NCBI GenBank assembly: GCA_044239865.1
Contig: JBIIAO010000002.1
Location: 248,001 to 312,000 of the forward strand
DNA from: CAIZGX01 sp044239865
Lineage (GTDB): Bacteria > Bacteroidota > Bacteroidia > Flavobacteriales_D > Sanyastnellaceae
Reading direction: 5' to 3'
Length of the DNA stretch: 64,000 nt
Made by a program: the position numbers and the translations under genes. A model generated the notes under the pieces. It made no database searches. It had not been told where the DNA came from and saw nothing but the letters and a program-made list of their open reading frames with translations. This document shows, in pieces, positions 44,947-54,100 of the stretch; the first letter of the stretch is position 1; every line of letters begins with the position of its first letter.

Positions 44947-47016
44947 ATGAAGAATTTATCAGTAAAGATTTTTGCGACCCTTGCACTTTTGTTTTCATCT
45001 TGGAATGCGCAGGCACAAATTGTTGAACCCGTAAAGTGGAAAGCGAATGTAATTAGCCTCCCGAATAATGAAGCCGAGATTGAGCTGAAGGCAACCATTG
45101 AAGAGGGTTGGCACATCTTTTCAATTCACCCCTCGTCGAATCCAAATGTGATGGCTTTTCCTACGGAAATAACATTTGTTTCAGATCCATCTAATTACAA
45201 ATTAATAGGAGGAGTAACCGAAGAAAAGTATTCAGTTCATTTCAATCCAGATTGGCCGGGTGATGAATGGATTTTTGAAAAAACCGCTTTATTCAAACAA
45301 AAAATACAAATTTCAGGAACTGCCCCATTCACTCTTAAAGGCAATGTGTTTTGTCAGGCTTGTAAAACTTCATGCACGCAGTTCGATACTAAATTTAAAG
45401 TTCAAATCACACCCAATGCAGCTGACGGTACTGTCGCTACTGTAACTCCTGCAGATACGGCAGCCGCAGAAGAAGAGCAAATTCAATTAGAACCAACTAC
45501 AACTAAATTCAGATATTGGATTCAAACCATACGTAACGATAAAGAGAAGTTAACCACGCGTTTAGAAAGTGGAAGTGTCTCGTCAGCGACTGCTCAAGAT
45601 GGAAACATGTGGCAATTGTTCTTCCTAGGATTCTTAGGCGGATTGGTTGCATTGCTCACTCCGTGCGTGTTTCCTATGATTCCCCTGACGGTTGCGTTCT
45701 TCACCAAAGGAAACAAAGATCGAAAGAAAGGAATTTTCCAAGCGTTGATTTATGGCGGATTCATTTTCCTCATTTACATTTTACTTTCATTGCCGTTCCA
45801 CTTCTTGGATCAGATTAACGAGAACATTCTGAACGACATTTCCACCAATGTTCCTCTGAACATTGTGTTCTTCGCCATCTTTATTGTATTCGCTCTTTCA
45901 TTCTTCGGATTGTTTGAAATAACGCTTCCTGCTGGATTGGCAAATAAGATGGACAAAAATGCGGAAGCAGGAGGAATGTTAGGAGCATTCTTCATGGCAC
46001 TTACGTTGGCTATTGTTTCGTTCTCGTGCACCGGACCTATCTTAGGTTCTTTGCTCGCAGGATCTTTAGCCAAAGACGGAGGAGCAATTCAATTAACGAT
46101 TGGAATGGGCGGATTCGGATTGGCATTGGGAATTCCGTTTGCGTTATTCGCTATGTTCCCAGGCATGATGAAGAGCTTGCCAAAATCAGGCGGCTGGTTG
46201 AACTCTGTTAAGGTGGTACTCGGATTTTTAGAAGTTGCACTTGCGCTGAAATTCTTATCTCAAGCAGATTTAGTGGTGCACTGGAACTTGTTGAAGTACG
46301 AGGTGTTCATGGGGTTGTGGGTAATCATCTTCTTTGGAATGTACCTCTATTTAATTGGAGCAATTAAATTTTCACACGACAGTCCCATTCAGAAGTTTTC
46401 GAAATTCCGAATTGTCTTTACTACCATAATTGGAATGTGGGTGGTTTACCTTGCCAGTGGATTATTCGTGAATGAAGAAGGAACTTCATACAATGCGCTC
46501 CCGTTAATGAGCGGACTTGCGCCTCCTACTGGCTATTCGTATGCTTACCCAAGTGATTGTCCGCATGGATTACTTTGCGAACATGATTACACTGTTGCAC
46601 TTGAACGCGCCCGCAGAGAAGGCAAGCCTTTGTTTGTCGATTTCACAGGATATGCTTGTGTGAATTGCAGAAAGATGGAAGAACACGTATGGCCTGAAGT
46701 TCTTGATTTATTGCAAAATGAATTCATTGTTGTTAGCCTTTATGTTGATGACAAGAAAGAATTACCTGCCGAATTAAAAGAAACCGTTGTAACCAAATGG
46801 GCCGGAATTGAAAAGGAGATTGAGACCTACGGTGACTTGTGGTCTGCTTTCGAAATTGAAACCTTCAACAACAATTCTCAACCAATGTATGCGATTATTG
46901 ATCCAATGACAGAAGGCAGAGAAGAGCTGATGAATCAAGTGAAGAGCGGCATTGTTGAAACCTCTGAATTCAGAGCTTGGTTGGAAGAAGGCTTACAAGC
47001 TTTCAACAACAAATAA
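44947..47016 (+). CDS. dsbD: Thiol:disulfide interchange protein DsbD
   Basis: A 689-residue transmembrane reductant conduit that passes electrons from cytoplasmic thioredoxin to the periplasm. Layout: signal peptide (1-23); N-terminal DsbD-alpha domain (about 28-150) with its cysteines in VFCQACKTSC; membrane domain of eight helices (about 218-510) with the two redox cysteines in LLTPCVFPMIP and SFSCTGPILGS; and a C-terminal thioredoxin domain (about 535-689) with active site Cys571/Cys574 (GYACVNCRKM). All three redox pairs are intact. It could serve cytochrome c maturation or the SCO proteins, though the oxidase cluster is 26 kb away. Confidence 0.94.
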   Translation: MKNLSVKIFATLALLFSSWNAQAQIVEPVKWKANVISLPNNEAEIELKATIEEGWHIFSIHPSSNPNVMAFPTEITFVSDPSNYKLIGGVTEEKYSVHFNPDWPGDEWIFEKTALFKQKIQISGTAPFTLKGNVFCQACKTSCTQFDTKFKVQITPNAADGTVATVTPADTAAAEEEQIQLEPTTTKFRYWIQTIRNDKEKLTTRLESGSVSSATAQDGNMWQLFFLGFLGGLVALLTPCVFPMIPLTVAFFTKGNKDRKKGIFQALIYGGFIFLIYILLSLPFHFLDQINENILNDISTNVPLNIVFFAIFIVFALSFFGLFEITLPAGLANKMDKNAEAGGMLGAFFMALTLAIVSFSCTGPILGSLLAGSLAKDGGAIQLTIGMGGFGLALGIPFALFAMFPGMMKSLPKSGGWLNSVKVVLGFLEVALALKFLSQADLVVHWNLLKYEVFMGLWVIIFFGMYLYLIGAIKFSHDSPIQKFSKFRIVFTTIIGMWVVYLASGLFVNEEGTSYNALPLMSGLAPPTGYSYAYPSDCPHGLLCEHDYTVALERARREGKPLFVDFTGYACVNCRKMEEHVWPEVLDLLQNEFIVVSLYVDDKKELPAELKETVVTKWAGIEKEIETYGDLWSAFEIETFNNNSQPMYAIIDPMTEGREELMNQVKSGIVETSEFRAWLEEGLQAFNNK

Positions 47017-47075
47017 TGGGTAACGTTTGTCAGTCCTCTTGACGCTTTGAAAACTTTTTCGTTTCTTCGTGAGGA

Positions 47076-49550
47076 ATGAAAAAAGGACTTTTACTTTTCT
47101 TATCGATATGTTTTTCTCTTGCGCTCTCTGCGCAAAAAACTGTCGTATTCGGAACTGTAATAGACGCCGTTTCAAAGCAGACTGTTCCTTTTGCTCCTGT
47201 CTATTTCGTTGGCACAAAGTCTGGAACAACTTCAGATGAAAACGGGAAATACAGAATTGAAACTTACTACTCGAGCGACACCCTTCGCTGCAAAGGCATG
47301 GGCTATGCGCAACAGTCATTCTATGTAAAGCAAGGTTCTACCAAAGAAATAAACTTTGCTCTCGCAGATGAAAACACCACCAGCGTTGTAGTCATTCGTC
47401 CGAAAGATGAACCCAATCCCGCGATAGCACTCATGAAAAAAGTGATTGCCAATAAGAAAATCAACAACCGAGAAAAACTAGATGCCTACGAATACGAAGC
47501 TTACAACAAAGTAGAATTCGATTTGAATAATATAAGTGCGGCCATTGGCGATAAGAAACTCATGAAGCCTTTTGAATTCATTTTCGAAGGAATTGATACC
47601 ACGCAGGAAAAGCCATACTTGCCGGTCTTCATGACCGAATCGCTTTCCGATTTTTATTACCGACGCAACCCGAAAATTTCCAAAGAGATTGTAAAAGGAA
47701 CACGCGTTACCGGAGTAGAAAACCAAAGTGTGAATCAGTTCTTGGGCGACATGTACCAGAACGTAAATATCTACGACAACGAAATTGTTATCTTCTCGAA
47801 AAGCTTCACCTCGCCTGTCTCGACGTATGCCCTTGGATTCTATGATTATGGTCTGGTAGACAGTGCCTTCATTGAAGGAAAGTGGTGTTACAAATTAGAA
47901 TTTTTCCCACGACGAAAACAAGAGCTTTTGTTTCATGGTGAAATGTGGATTCACGACACCACGTATGCTGTTAAGCAAGTAGACGCAGCGATTTCCGAAG
48001 GCGCGAACATCAATTGGATCAAAGATTTCAGCGTCCATCAAGAATACAACGAGATCGAAGACGAAGTTTGGATGCTCGTGAAAGACCAACTCTTGGTTGA
48101 ATTCAACATGAGTGAAAAAAAAATCGGGATATACGGAAGAAAAAATAGCAGCTATAAAAAATTCATCATTAACAAACCTCGTGAAGACCCCTTCTACCAG
48201 GGATACACAGACATAGTCGTCGACCCGAACTCCTCGAATCACGACGATGCCTATTGGCAAAATATGAGGCATGCTGCTTTAACAGCCAAAGAACAGCGCA
48301 TATTCAATATGGCAGATACGCTGAAAACCCTTCCGCAATTCCAAACGGTAACGGACATTATTACGCTTTTTGTTTCTGGTTATAAAGTGAAGGGTAATTT
48401 CGAATATGGACCGTATTATACCTTTTATAGCTTCAATCCAATTGAAGGTAATAGGTTGCGATTTGGAGGACGAACAAGCAATGAATTTAGCAAAAGATTA
48501 ATGCTCGATGGTTATCTCGCTTATGGCTTTCGAGATGATCGTTTCAAATACGGTGCGGGCGGGCTCTATGTTATAAATAAAAGTCCTCGACTAGCCATTT
48601 CAGCGCATGGGAAAAGAGACATGGAACAATTAGGTCTTGGCGCTGGGGCCTTCCGTCAAGACAATATCTTATCTTCTCTCTTCAGAAGAAACCCGGCTAA
48701 CAAACTCACCGATGTAACCGACTTCAATTCATACATTGAAAAAGAGTGGCTGTATGGACTTTCCAATAAACTCATATTTACCCACCGCGCATTAAGGCCC
48801 GCCGGAACAAAATATTCTTACACTCGATTTCTTCCACTTACCAATAGCTTCGAAAAAGAGAACGCACTAGTAACAACAGAGATTTCACTCTATACTCGTT
48901 TCGCCTTCAAAGAAAAATTTGTTTATGGTGAATTCGAGCGCATAAGTCTTGGGACCAATTACCCCGAATTTGAAATGATTTACAGTCTCGCTCTTCCTGG
49001 AGTAATGAACGCTGAATACAAATATCAACGTCTAGAAATGCAGGTGTCAGACAAAATGCGCTTCGGGCCATTCGGTTATTTAAATCTTTCTGTTCAGGCT
49101 GGAAAAATTTTCGGAAATCTTCCTTACCCCATGCTTCAAATGCACCAAGGAAACGAAACTTTTTTCTACGATGAAGCAAGTTATAACACCATGAACTACT
49201 TCGAATTTGTAAGCGACAAATGGGCAAGTGTTTGGGCATCTTACCACGCTGAAGGTTTGTTATTCAACAAGATTCCTTTATTGCGTAAGTTGAAATGGCG
49301 AGAAGTAGCGAGCGCAAAAGTGTTGGTTGGAAGTTATGATTTGAAGAATGACGAATTGCTGAGCCGGGATTTTAACGCAGATGGGATTGCAGATATTTAT
49401 CGATTAAAACAACCCTACATGGAAGCAGCAATCGGAGTAGAAAACATCTTTAAAATTTTACGCGTAGACGCCTTGTGGCGTCTGTCTTATCTAGACCACG
49501 CAAACATCGTGCGCTTCGGACTTCGTGCAAAACTACAATTCGAATTCTAA
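47076..49550 (+). CDS. DUF5686 protein with carboxypeptidase-like regulatory domain
   Basis: An 824-residue outer-membrane protein. After a signal peptide (to about residue 20) comes a carboxypeptidase-D regulatory-like beta-sandwich (about 22-100, VFGTVIDAVSKQTVPFAP, TTSDENGKYRI). The DUF5686 region follows, with ALMKKVIANKKINN, AYEYEAYNKVEFDL, FMTESLSDFYYRRNPK and GEMWIHDTTYAVKQVD, and the C-terminal ~330 residues form beta-barrel strands ending FGLRAKLQFEF. The family is widespread in Bacteroidota and of unknown function. A TTTCTTCG near-match to the promoter box lies upstream. Its end overlaps the longer form of the pssA frame but not the chosen pssA start. Confidence 0.9.
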   Translation: MKKGLLLFLSICFSLALSAQKTVVFGTVIDAVSKQTVPFAPVYFVGTKSGTTSDENGKYRIETYYSSDTLRCKGMGYAQQSFYVKQGSTKEINFALADENTTSVVVIRPKDEPNPAIALMKKVIANKKINNREKLDAYEYEAYNKVEFDLNNISAAIGDKKLMKPFEFIFEGIDTTQEKPYLPVFMTESLSDFYYRRNPKISKEIVKGTRVTGVENQSVNQFLGDMYQNVNIYDNEIVIFSKSFTSPVSTYALGFYDYGLVDSAFIEGKWCYKLEFFPRRKQELLFHGEMWIHDTTYAVKQVDAAISEGANINWIKDFSVHQEYNEIEDEVWMLVKDQLLVEFNMSEKKIGIYGRKNSSYKKFIINKPREDPFYQGYTDIVVDPNSSNHDDAYWQNMRHAALTAKEQRIFNMADTLKTLPQFQTVTDIITLFVSGYKVKGNFEYGPYYTFYSFNPIEGNRLRFGGRTSNEFSKRLMLDGYLAYGFRDDRFKYGAGGLYVINKSPRLAISAHGKRDMEQLGLGAGAFRQDNILSSLFRRNPANKLTDVTDFNSYIEKEWLYGLSNKLIFTHRALRPAGTKYSYTRFLPLTNSFEKENALVTTEISLYTRFAFKEKFVYGEFERISLGTNYPEFEMIYSLALPGVMNAEYKYQRLEMQVSDKMRFGPFGYLNLSVQAGKIFGNLPYPMLQMHQGNETFFYDEASYNTMNYFEFVSDKWASVWASYHAEGLLFNKIPLLRKLKWREVASAKVLVGSYDLKNDELLSRDFNADGIADIYRLKQPYMEAAIGVENIFKILRVDALWRLSYLDHANIVRFGLRAKLQFEF

Positions 49551-49554
49551 AACC

Positions 49555-49562
49555 TATCTTTG
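49555..49562 (+). promoter_or_regulatory. Promoter -7 box for pssA-purS-amidase
   Basis: TATCTTTG is an exact TAnnTTTG match 4 nt before the pssA ATG at 49567. It lies just past the stop of the DUF5686 gene and supports the start chosen for pssA. No clear TTG partner is seen. Confidence 0.5.
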
Positions 49563-49566
49563 CCGC

Positions 49567-50256
49567 ATGTTTGGAAAAGCAATCATCCCCAACACCCTCA
49601 CCATGCTAAATTTAGTTATGGGATGCGCGGCGCTATTGGCTCACGATGTTCAAGATGCTTTCCTATTTGTGCTCATTGCAGCATTTGCAGATTTACTCGA
49701 CGGATTGGTAGCACGGGCCATTGGTGCTGCTTCCGAAATGGGAAAGCAATTGGATTCATTAGCCGACGTGGTTAGTTTCGGAGTTGTGCCGGCTTTCTGG
49801 CTGTTCAGACTTCTTCAACCCGAATTAAAAACATGGGCGGCGATAGCATTTCTTTTGGCCGTTGCAGCTGCTTTTCGATTGGCTCGATTCAATTTAGACA
49901 CTTCGAAATCAACCGGATTCAAAGGACTTCCTGTTCCCGCAAACGGACTGTTCTGGTTGAGTGTTTTGTCTTTGACAGAAACAGAACCTTTAAGCAATGA
50001 AGTTCTCATCGGACTCATTCTCCTCTTCGCATTCCTCATGGCTTCAAGGCTTCCGCTGCTTTCTTTCAAATTTTCAAATTTCATTTGGAAGGAAAACGCT
50101 ATGAAATTCATTTTTATTGGAACCATATTGTTAACCGCCATCGGTGCTCATTTCATTTTGAAAAAAGTCCTGTGGACCGTTCCAATTGCCTTACTTTTGT
50201 ACCTCATTTTATCTGCCGTTCAACACCTATTTGGGAAACACCATGAAAAAGTTTAA
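49567..50256 (+). CDS. pssA: CDP-diacylglycerol-serine O-phosphatidyltransferase
   Basis: PssA makes phosphatidylserine, the precursor of phosphatidylethanolamine. The 229-residue membrane protein has the complete CDP-alcohol phosphotransferase signature D-x2-DG-x2-AR-x8-G-x3-D-x3-D in the segment beginning DLLDGLVARAIG and ending KQLDSLAD. LADVVSFGVVPA and RLARFN next to the motif are typical of PssA over PgsA. Six or seven hydrophobic helices are visible. I start at ATG 49567, because the longer frame (49525) overlaps the DUF5686 gene and reads through the promoter box. The end overlaps purS by 14 bp. Confidence 0.93.
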   Translation: MFGKAIIPNTLTMLNLVMGCAALLAHDVQDAFLFVLIAAFADLLDGLVARAIGAASEMGKQLDSLADVVSFGVVPAFWLFRLLQPELKTWAAIAFLLAVAAAFRLARFNLDTSKSTGFKGLPVPANGLFWLSVLSLTETEPLSNEVLIGLILLFAFLMASRLPLLSFKFSNFIWKENAMKFIFIGTILLTAIGAHFILKKVLWTVPIALLLYLILSAVQHLFGKHHEKV

Positions 50257-50497
50257 AGCTGAAATAAACGTAATGCCATTGGAAGCATTATTAGATCCAC
50301 AAGGAAAAGCAGTGACCTCGTCATTGAACAGTTTATCTATCGGAACCATCGCAAATGTTCGTGTTGGAAAACACATGAGCTTGTTTGTTGAAGCGGCTGA
50401 TCATGCCGCTGCTGAGAACATCGTTGATCAAGCATGCAAGAAATTGCTTTGCAACGAAATCATGGAGTACTATACGTTCACCGTTGTAGAGGCCTAA
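50243..50497 (+). CDS. purS: Phosphoribosylformylglycinamidine synthase subunit PurS
   Basis: PurS is the small subunit that bridges PurL and PurQ in the fourth step of purine synthesis. The 84-residue product fits the family: KAEINVMPLEALLDPQGKAV, a central SIGTIANVRVGKHMSL and ENIVDQACKKLLCNEIMEYY. The start overlaps the end of pssA by 14 bp and the stop overlaps the amidase ATG by one base. purL and purQ are not adjacent, so purS here is separated from its partners and expressed with lipid and cell-wall genes. Confidence 0.9.
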   Translation: MKKFKAEINVMPLEALLDPQGKAVTSSLNSLSIGTIANVRVGKHMSLFVEAADHAAAENIVDQACKKLLCNEIMEYYTFTVVEA

Positions 50498-51045
50498 TGC
50501 GATTTTTCGCAATTCTTTTTTTGTTCTTTTTGAACCTTGCGGTGACAGCGCAGGTATGCGATACTTCCATTGTTCTCAAACTCGTTTCTTTCGGATACAA
50601 AACCAGTGAAGTTGAGCGAGAGGTCAAGGCGCTCATCATTCACTCGACGTTTAACGCCTCATTTCCAAACATTCAAAATCCGGATACTTTCTCAGTCAAA
50701 GGGGTTATTAAACAATTCAAGCAATACAAGGTAGCAGCGCATTATTTAATAGGAAGAGACGGTGTTGTTTATCAATTGGTCGAAAACAAAAACATAGCTT
50801 TCCACGCAGGAAAAAGTCAACTGCCCGACGGAACAACTGATGTGAATGCATGTTCCATTGGTATTGAAATCATGTGCACCTATACCGTTGGTCCGAACGA
50901 GGCGCAATACGCAGTGCTGCGTAAACTTATCGATCAACTTGATGCAGAGTACAACTTCAAGTATATCCTCGGTCACTTCGATATTGCTCCGGGAAGAAAG
51001 ACAGACCCTTGGCACTTCAAGGATGATGGTTTTTTTCGGAAATAA
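50497..51045 (+). CDS. N-acetylmuramoyl-L-alanine amidase (Amidase_2)
   Basis: A 182-residue exported zinc amidase that cuts between MurNAc and L-Ala. It has a signal peptide (MRFFAILFLFFLNLAVTAQ) and the zinc and catalytic positions in ALIIHSTF, AHYLIGRDGVVYQLV, AFHAGKSQ, SIGIEIMC and GHFDIAPGRKTDPWHF. The start at 50497 overlaps the purS stop (TAATG); the longer frame from 50434 is a shadow of purS. Similar to the AmpD/T7 lysozyme group, but with a signal peptide, so it probably acts in the periplasm on the wall itself. Confidence 0.9.
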   Translation: MRFFAILFLFFLNLAVTAQVCDTSIVLKLVSFGYKTSEVEREVKALIIHSTFNASFPNIQNPDTFSVKGVIKQFKQYKVAAHYLIGRDGVVYQLVENKNIAFHAGKSQLPDGTTDVNACSIGIEIMCTYTVGPNEAQYAVLRKLIDQLDAEYNFKYILGHFDIAPGRKTDPWHFKDDGFFRK

Positions 51046-51102
51046 TTCTATTCCTTTCCGCCTATTCTTTGTAACTTCCTTTCCTTAACCATAACCGTTT
51101 CC

Positions 51103-54100
51103 ATGAAAAAGATTTTGCTTGCTTTTGCATTTTTCGTGTCTTTTCAGGCCTTTTCACAAGCTCCTTCGAATGACATTTGCACCAATGCCATTGAATTAAT
51201 TCCAAACGCTGGAATAGTTGCCTCCACAAACTTGAATACAGTAACGGAAGGAACAAGTCCTTCTTGTGGTGTTGGCGCAGGCGCAGCAATAAAAGACGTT
51301 TGGTACAAATTCACTTTTACTGGAGGAACCTTCACATTAACAACCACCTTAGGCACACTAGCAGACACGCGCATGGCTGTATACAACAGTTGCACGGGAA
51401 CCCAATTGCTTTGCAACGATGACGCTGCGGGAATGGGTTACGCCTCTCAATTGGTTATGACATGCCCAGCCTTAACGGTGGGTACAACGTATTATGTTCA
51501 AGTTGGTGGATACAACAATCTCCAAGGAAATTTTAGTATTCAATTAACCTCTGCTGACATTGCAGGTTGTACAGACCCTTCAGCAGGAAACTACAACTCA
51601 TGCGCTACAGTTGACAATGGATTGTGTAACATTTTTATGCCTAACGAAACATGCGCTACAGCAGCCGCTTTCGTGCCAAACAGCGGCGTTATTGTAACCA
51701 ATAACAACAATGTTGCAACAGGACCAACACCTGGCTGCGGCGGAACCATCCGCGATATTTGGTATTCATTCGTTTACCAAGGTGGAAATGTTACTATTCA
51801 AACTAGCGCTACCACTGGAACCGGAACTGGAATTACCGACACACAAATGGCGGTATACAATGCGTGCAACGGATCTATCATTGCTTGCGATGACGATGAT
51901 GCTGCAGGTAATTTTGCTATGGTGAAATTTGGCTGTCCCACCGGTAACGGAACCGCTGGAGCGAACGAAGACGACTACTTAACTATTGGGCAAACGTATT
52001 ACATTCAGGTGGGAGGTTATAACAGCACCATGGGTGAATTCAACTTCAACATAACGTCTACAACTGTTTCAGGTTGCACGGACGATAACGCATCAAACTA
52101 CAACTCATGCGCAACCATTGATGATGGCACTTGCGAATTCCCAACATTGGCTTCCAACTTCAATTATTATCCTTCGGGAATGAATTGCATGAATTTTCAA
52201 TTCAACAATACTTCAACTGGAAACGCAACGACTTTCGAATGGACGTTCCCAGCTGGTTGTGTTCCTGCTACTTCAACATTGGAAAATCCAACCACCACTT
52301 TTGCAGCGGCTGGAATGTTTCCTGTTACACTTACAACCTACGATCCGCTCGGAAATAGTAACAGTGCAACACTGAATGTGATTGTAACTGCTGGACACAC
52401 CTTAACAGTTGACATTACAGCGGATAACCTTCCACAGCAAACGTCATGGAAAGTCTTCAATCAACAGAACTTAGTTATTCAACAAGGAACTACTAACGAT
52501 GCGAACTTCTGCATTAGCAATAATTGTCATCGCGTTGAAATTTATGATACAGGTGGAAATGGATTGTGTTGTGCGAATGGTGGGGGAAACTACACCGTTT
52601 ATTTAGATGGAAACTCCGTTGCAACAGGTGCCGCATTCGGCGCGCTTGCAACCATACAAGTGAATTGTCCGCAAGGAACAAGTTGCGACAATGCAATAGT
52701 CGCTAACCTAGGATTAAACGCTGTTCCTGCACCGAATTCATGGTATGAGTTTACCCCGTCCGTGAATGGACAATATCAGGTTTCAACATGTGGGCTAGCG
52801 GGATGCGATACTAAGATTTGGTTATACGACTATTGCAATATGGCTTTATTCGACAACTCAATGGAAGCGACATACACGTACAACGACGATTTGTGCGGTC
52901 TAGAGGCTGAAATTACACCCTACCTCGAAGGGGGGGAAACATATTACATTCGAGTAGGTGACGACGGAGGGGCGTGTGGACTTAGCTCATTTGAGGTTTT
53001 ATTTCAGTACATGGGACCTATCGTTGGATGCATGGATTTAAACGCTTGTAACTACAGCCCGCTTGCTGAAGCACCCGCTGCATGTTATTACAACGGAGAT
53101 CCGAACTGCTCGAATGTAGGTCCCGATATAATGGTTGAAGGAAACGTACTTTACACTTCATTGTATCAAACCACCCTAACTGCAACAGATGGATGTTTGG
53201 TGAACGAAGGATGCTTGCAAGGTTTGGGAACGAGACAAATTGTGCGCTTCTCTACGCGCATCGACAACATCGGAAACCTCGATTATTTCATTGGTGTTCC
53301 GAACGTGGCGAACCCGCAGTTCATCTTCGATCCTTGTCACAATCACTATCACTATTCTGGCTACGCAGAATATCTTTTGTATGACAACAATGGAAATTTA
53401 ATGCCTGAAATCGGATTCAAAAACGGATTCTGCGTACTTGATATTGGTTGCGTAACGGGCGTTGCGAAATACGGTTGTGGAAACATGGGTATTACTGCCG
53501 GATGCTATGATGTATATAGCTCTGGATTAAGTTGCCAATGGATTGACATTACCAATGTACCAGCAGGAACTTATCACTTGGTTGTTCGCACAAACTGGGA
53601 CCAAGATCCTGACGCTCTAGGAAACTATGAATTGCGTTACGATAACAACTGGGCGCAAGTGTGTATTTCCTTCGAACGCGATGCGATGAATAACATCATC
53701 AACTTCGTGAAACTTCCAATTGGTTCTTGTCCTGAAATCGTTGACTGTGTGGGTCAACTCTTCGGAAATGCTCAACCGGACTGCCAAGGCAATTGCCCTG
53801 CAGAAACAAAAAAAGGTGACTTGAACGAAGACTTAATTTACTCGCAGATTGATGTGGACATGTACGGAAATTCAGCTGTTTATTCAGACCTGTCGGCTTC
53901 AATATGCAACGACTTGAACAGCGATGGAGATATTAGTATTGCAGATGCAGCATACCTTGAAGAATGTATTCACGCACAAATCGATGCGGGCGTTATTCCG
54001 GGAAACATGCAACCTTGCGGTTGGGATCCTGAAATTGTTGATGCGTCTGAAACCGTAACCCTTGGAGTAACAAACGTGAATGCTGAACAAGGTTATTTCG

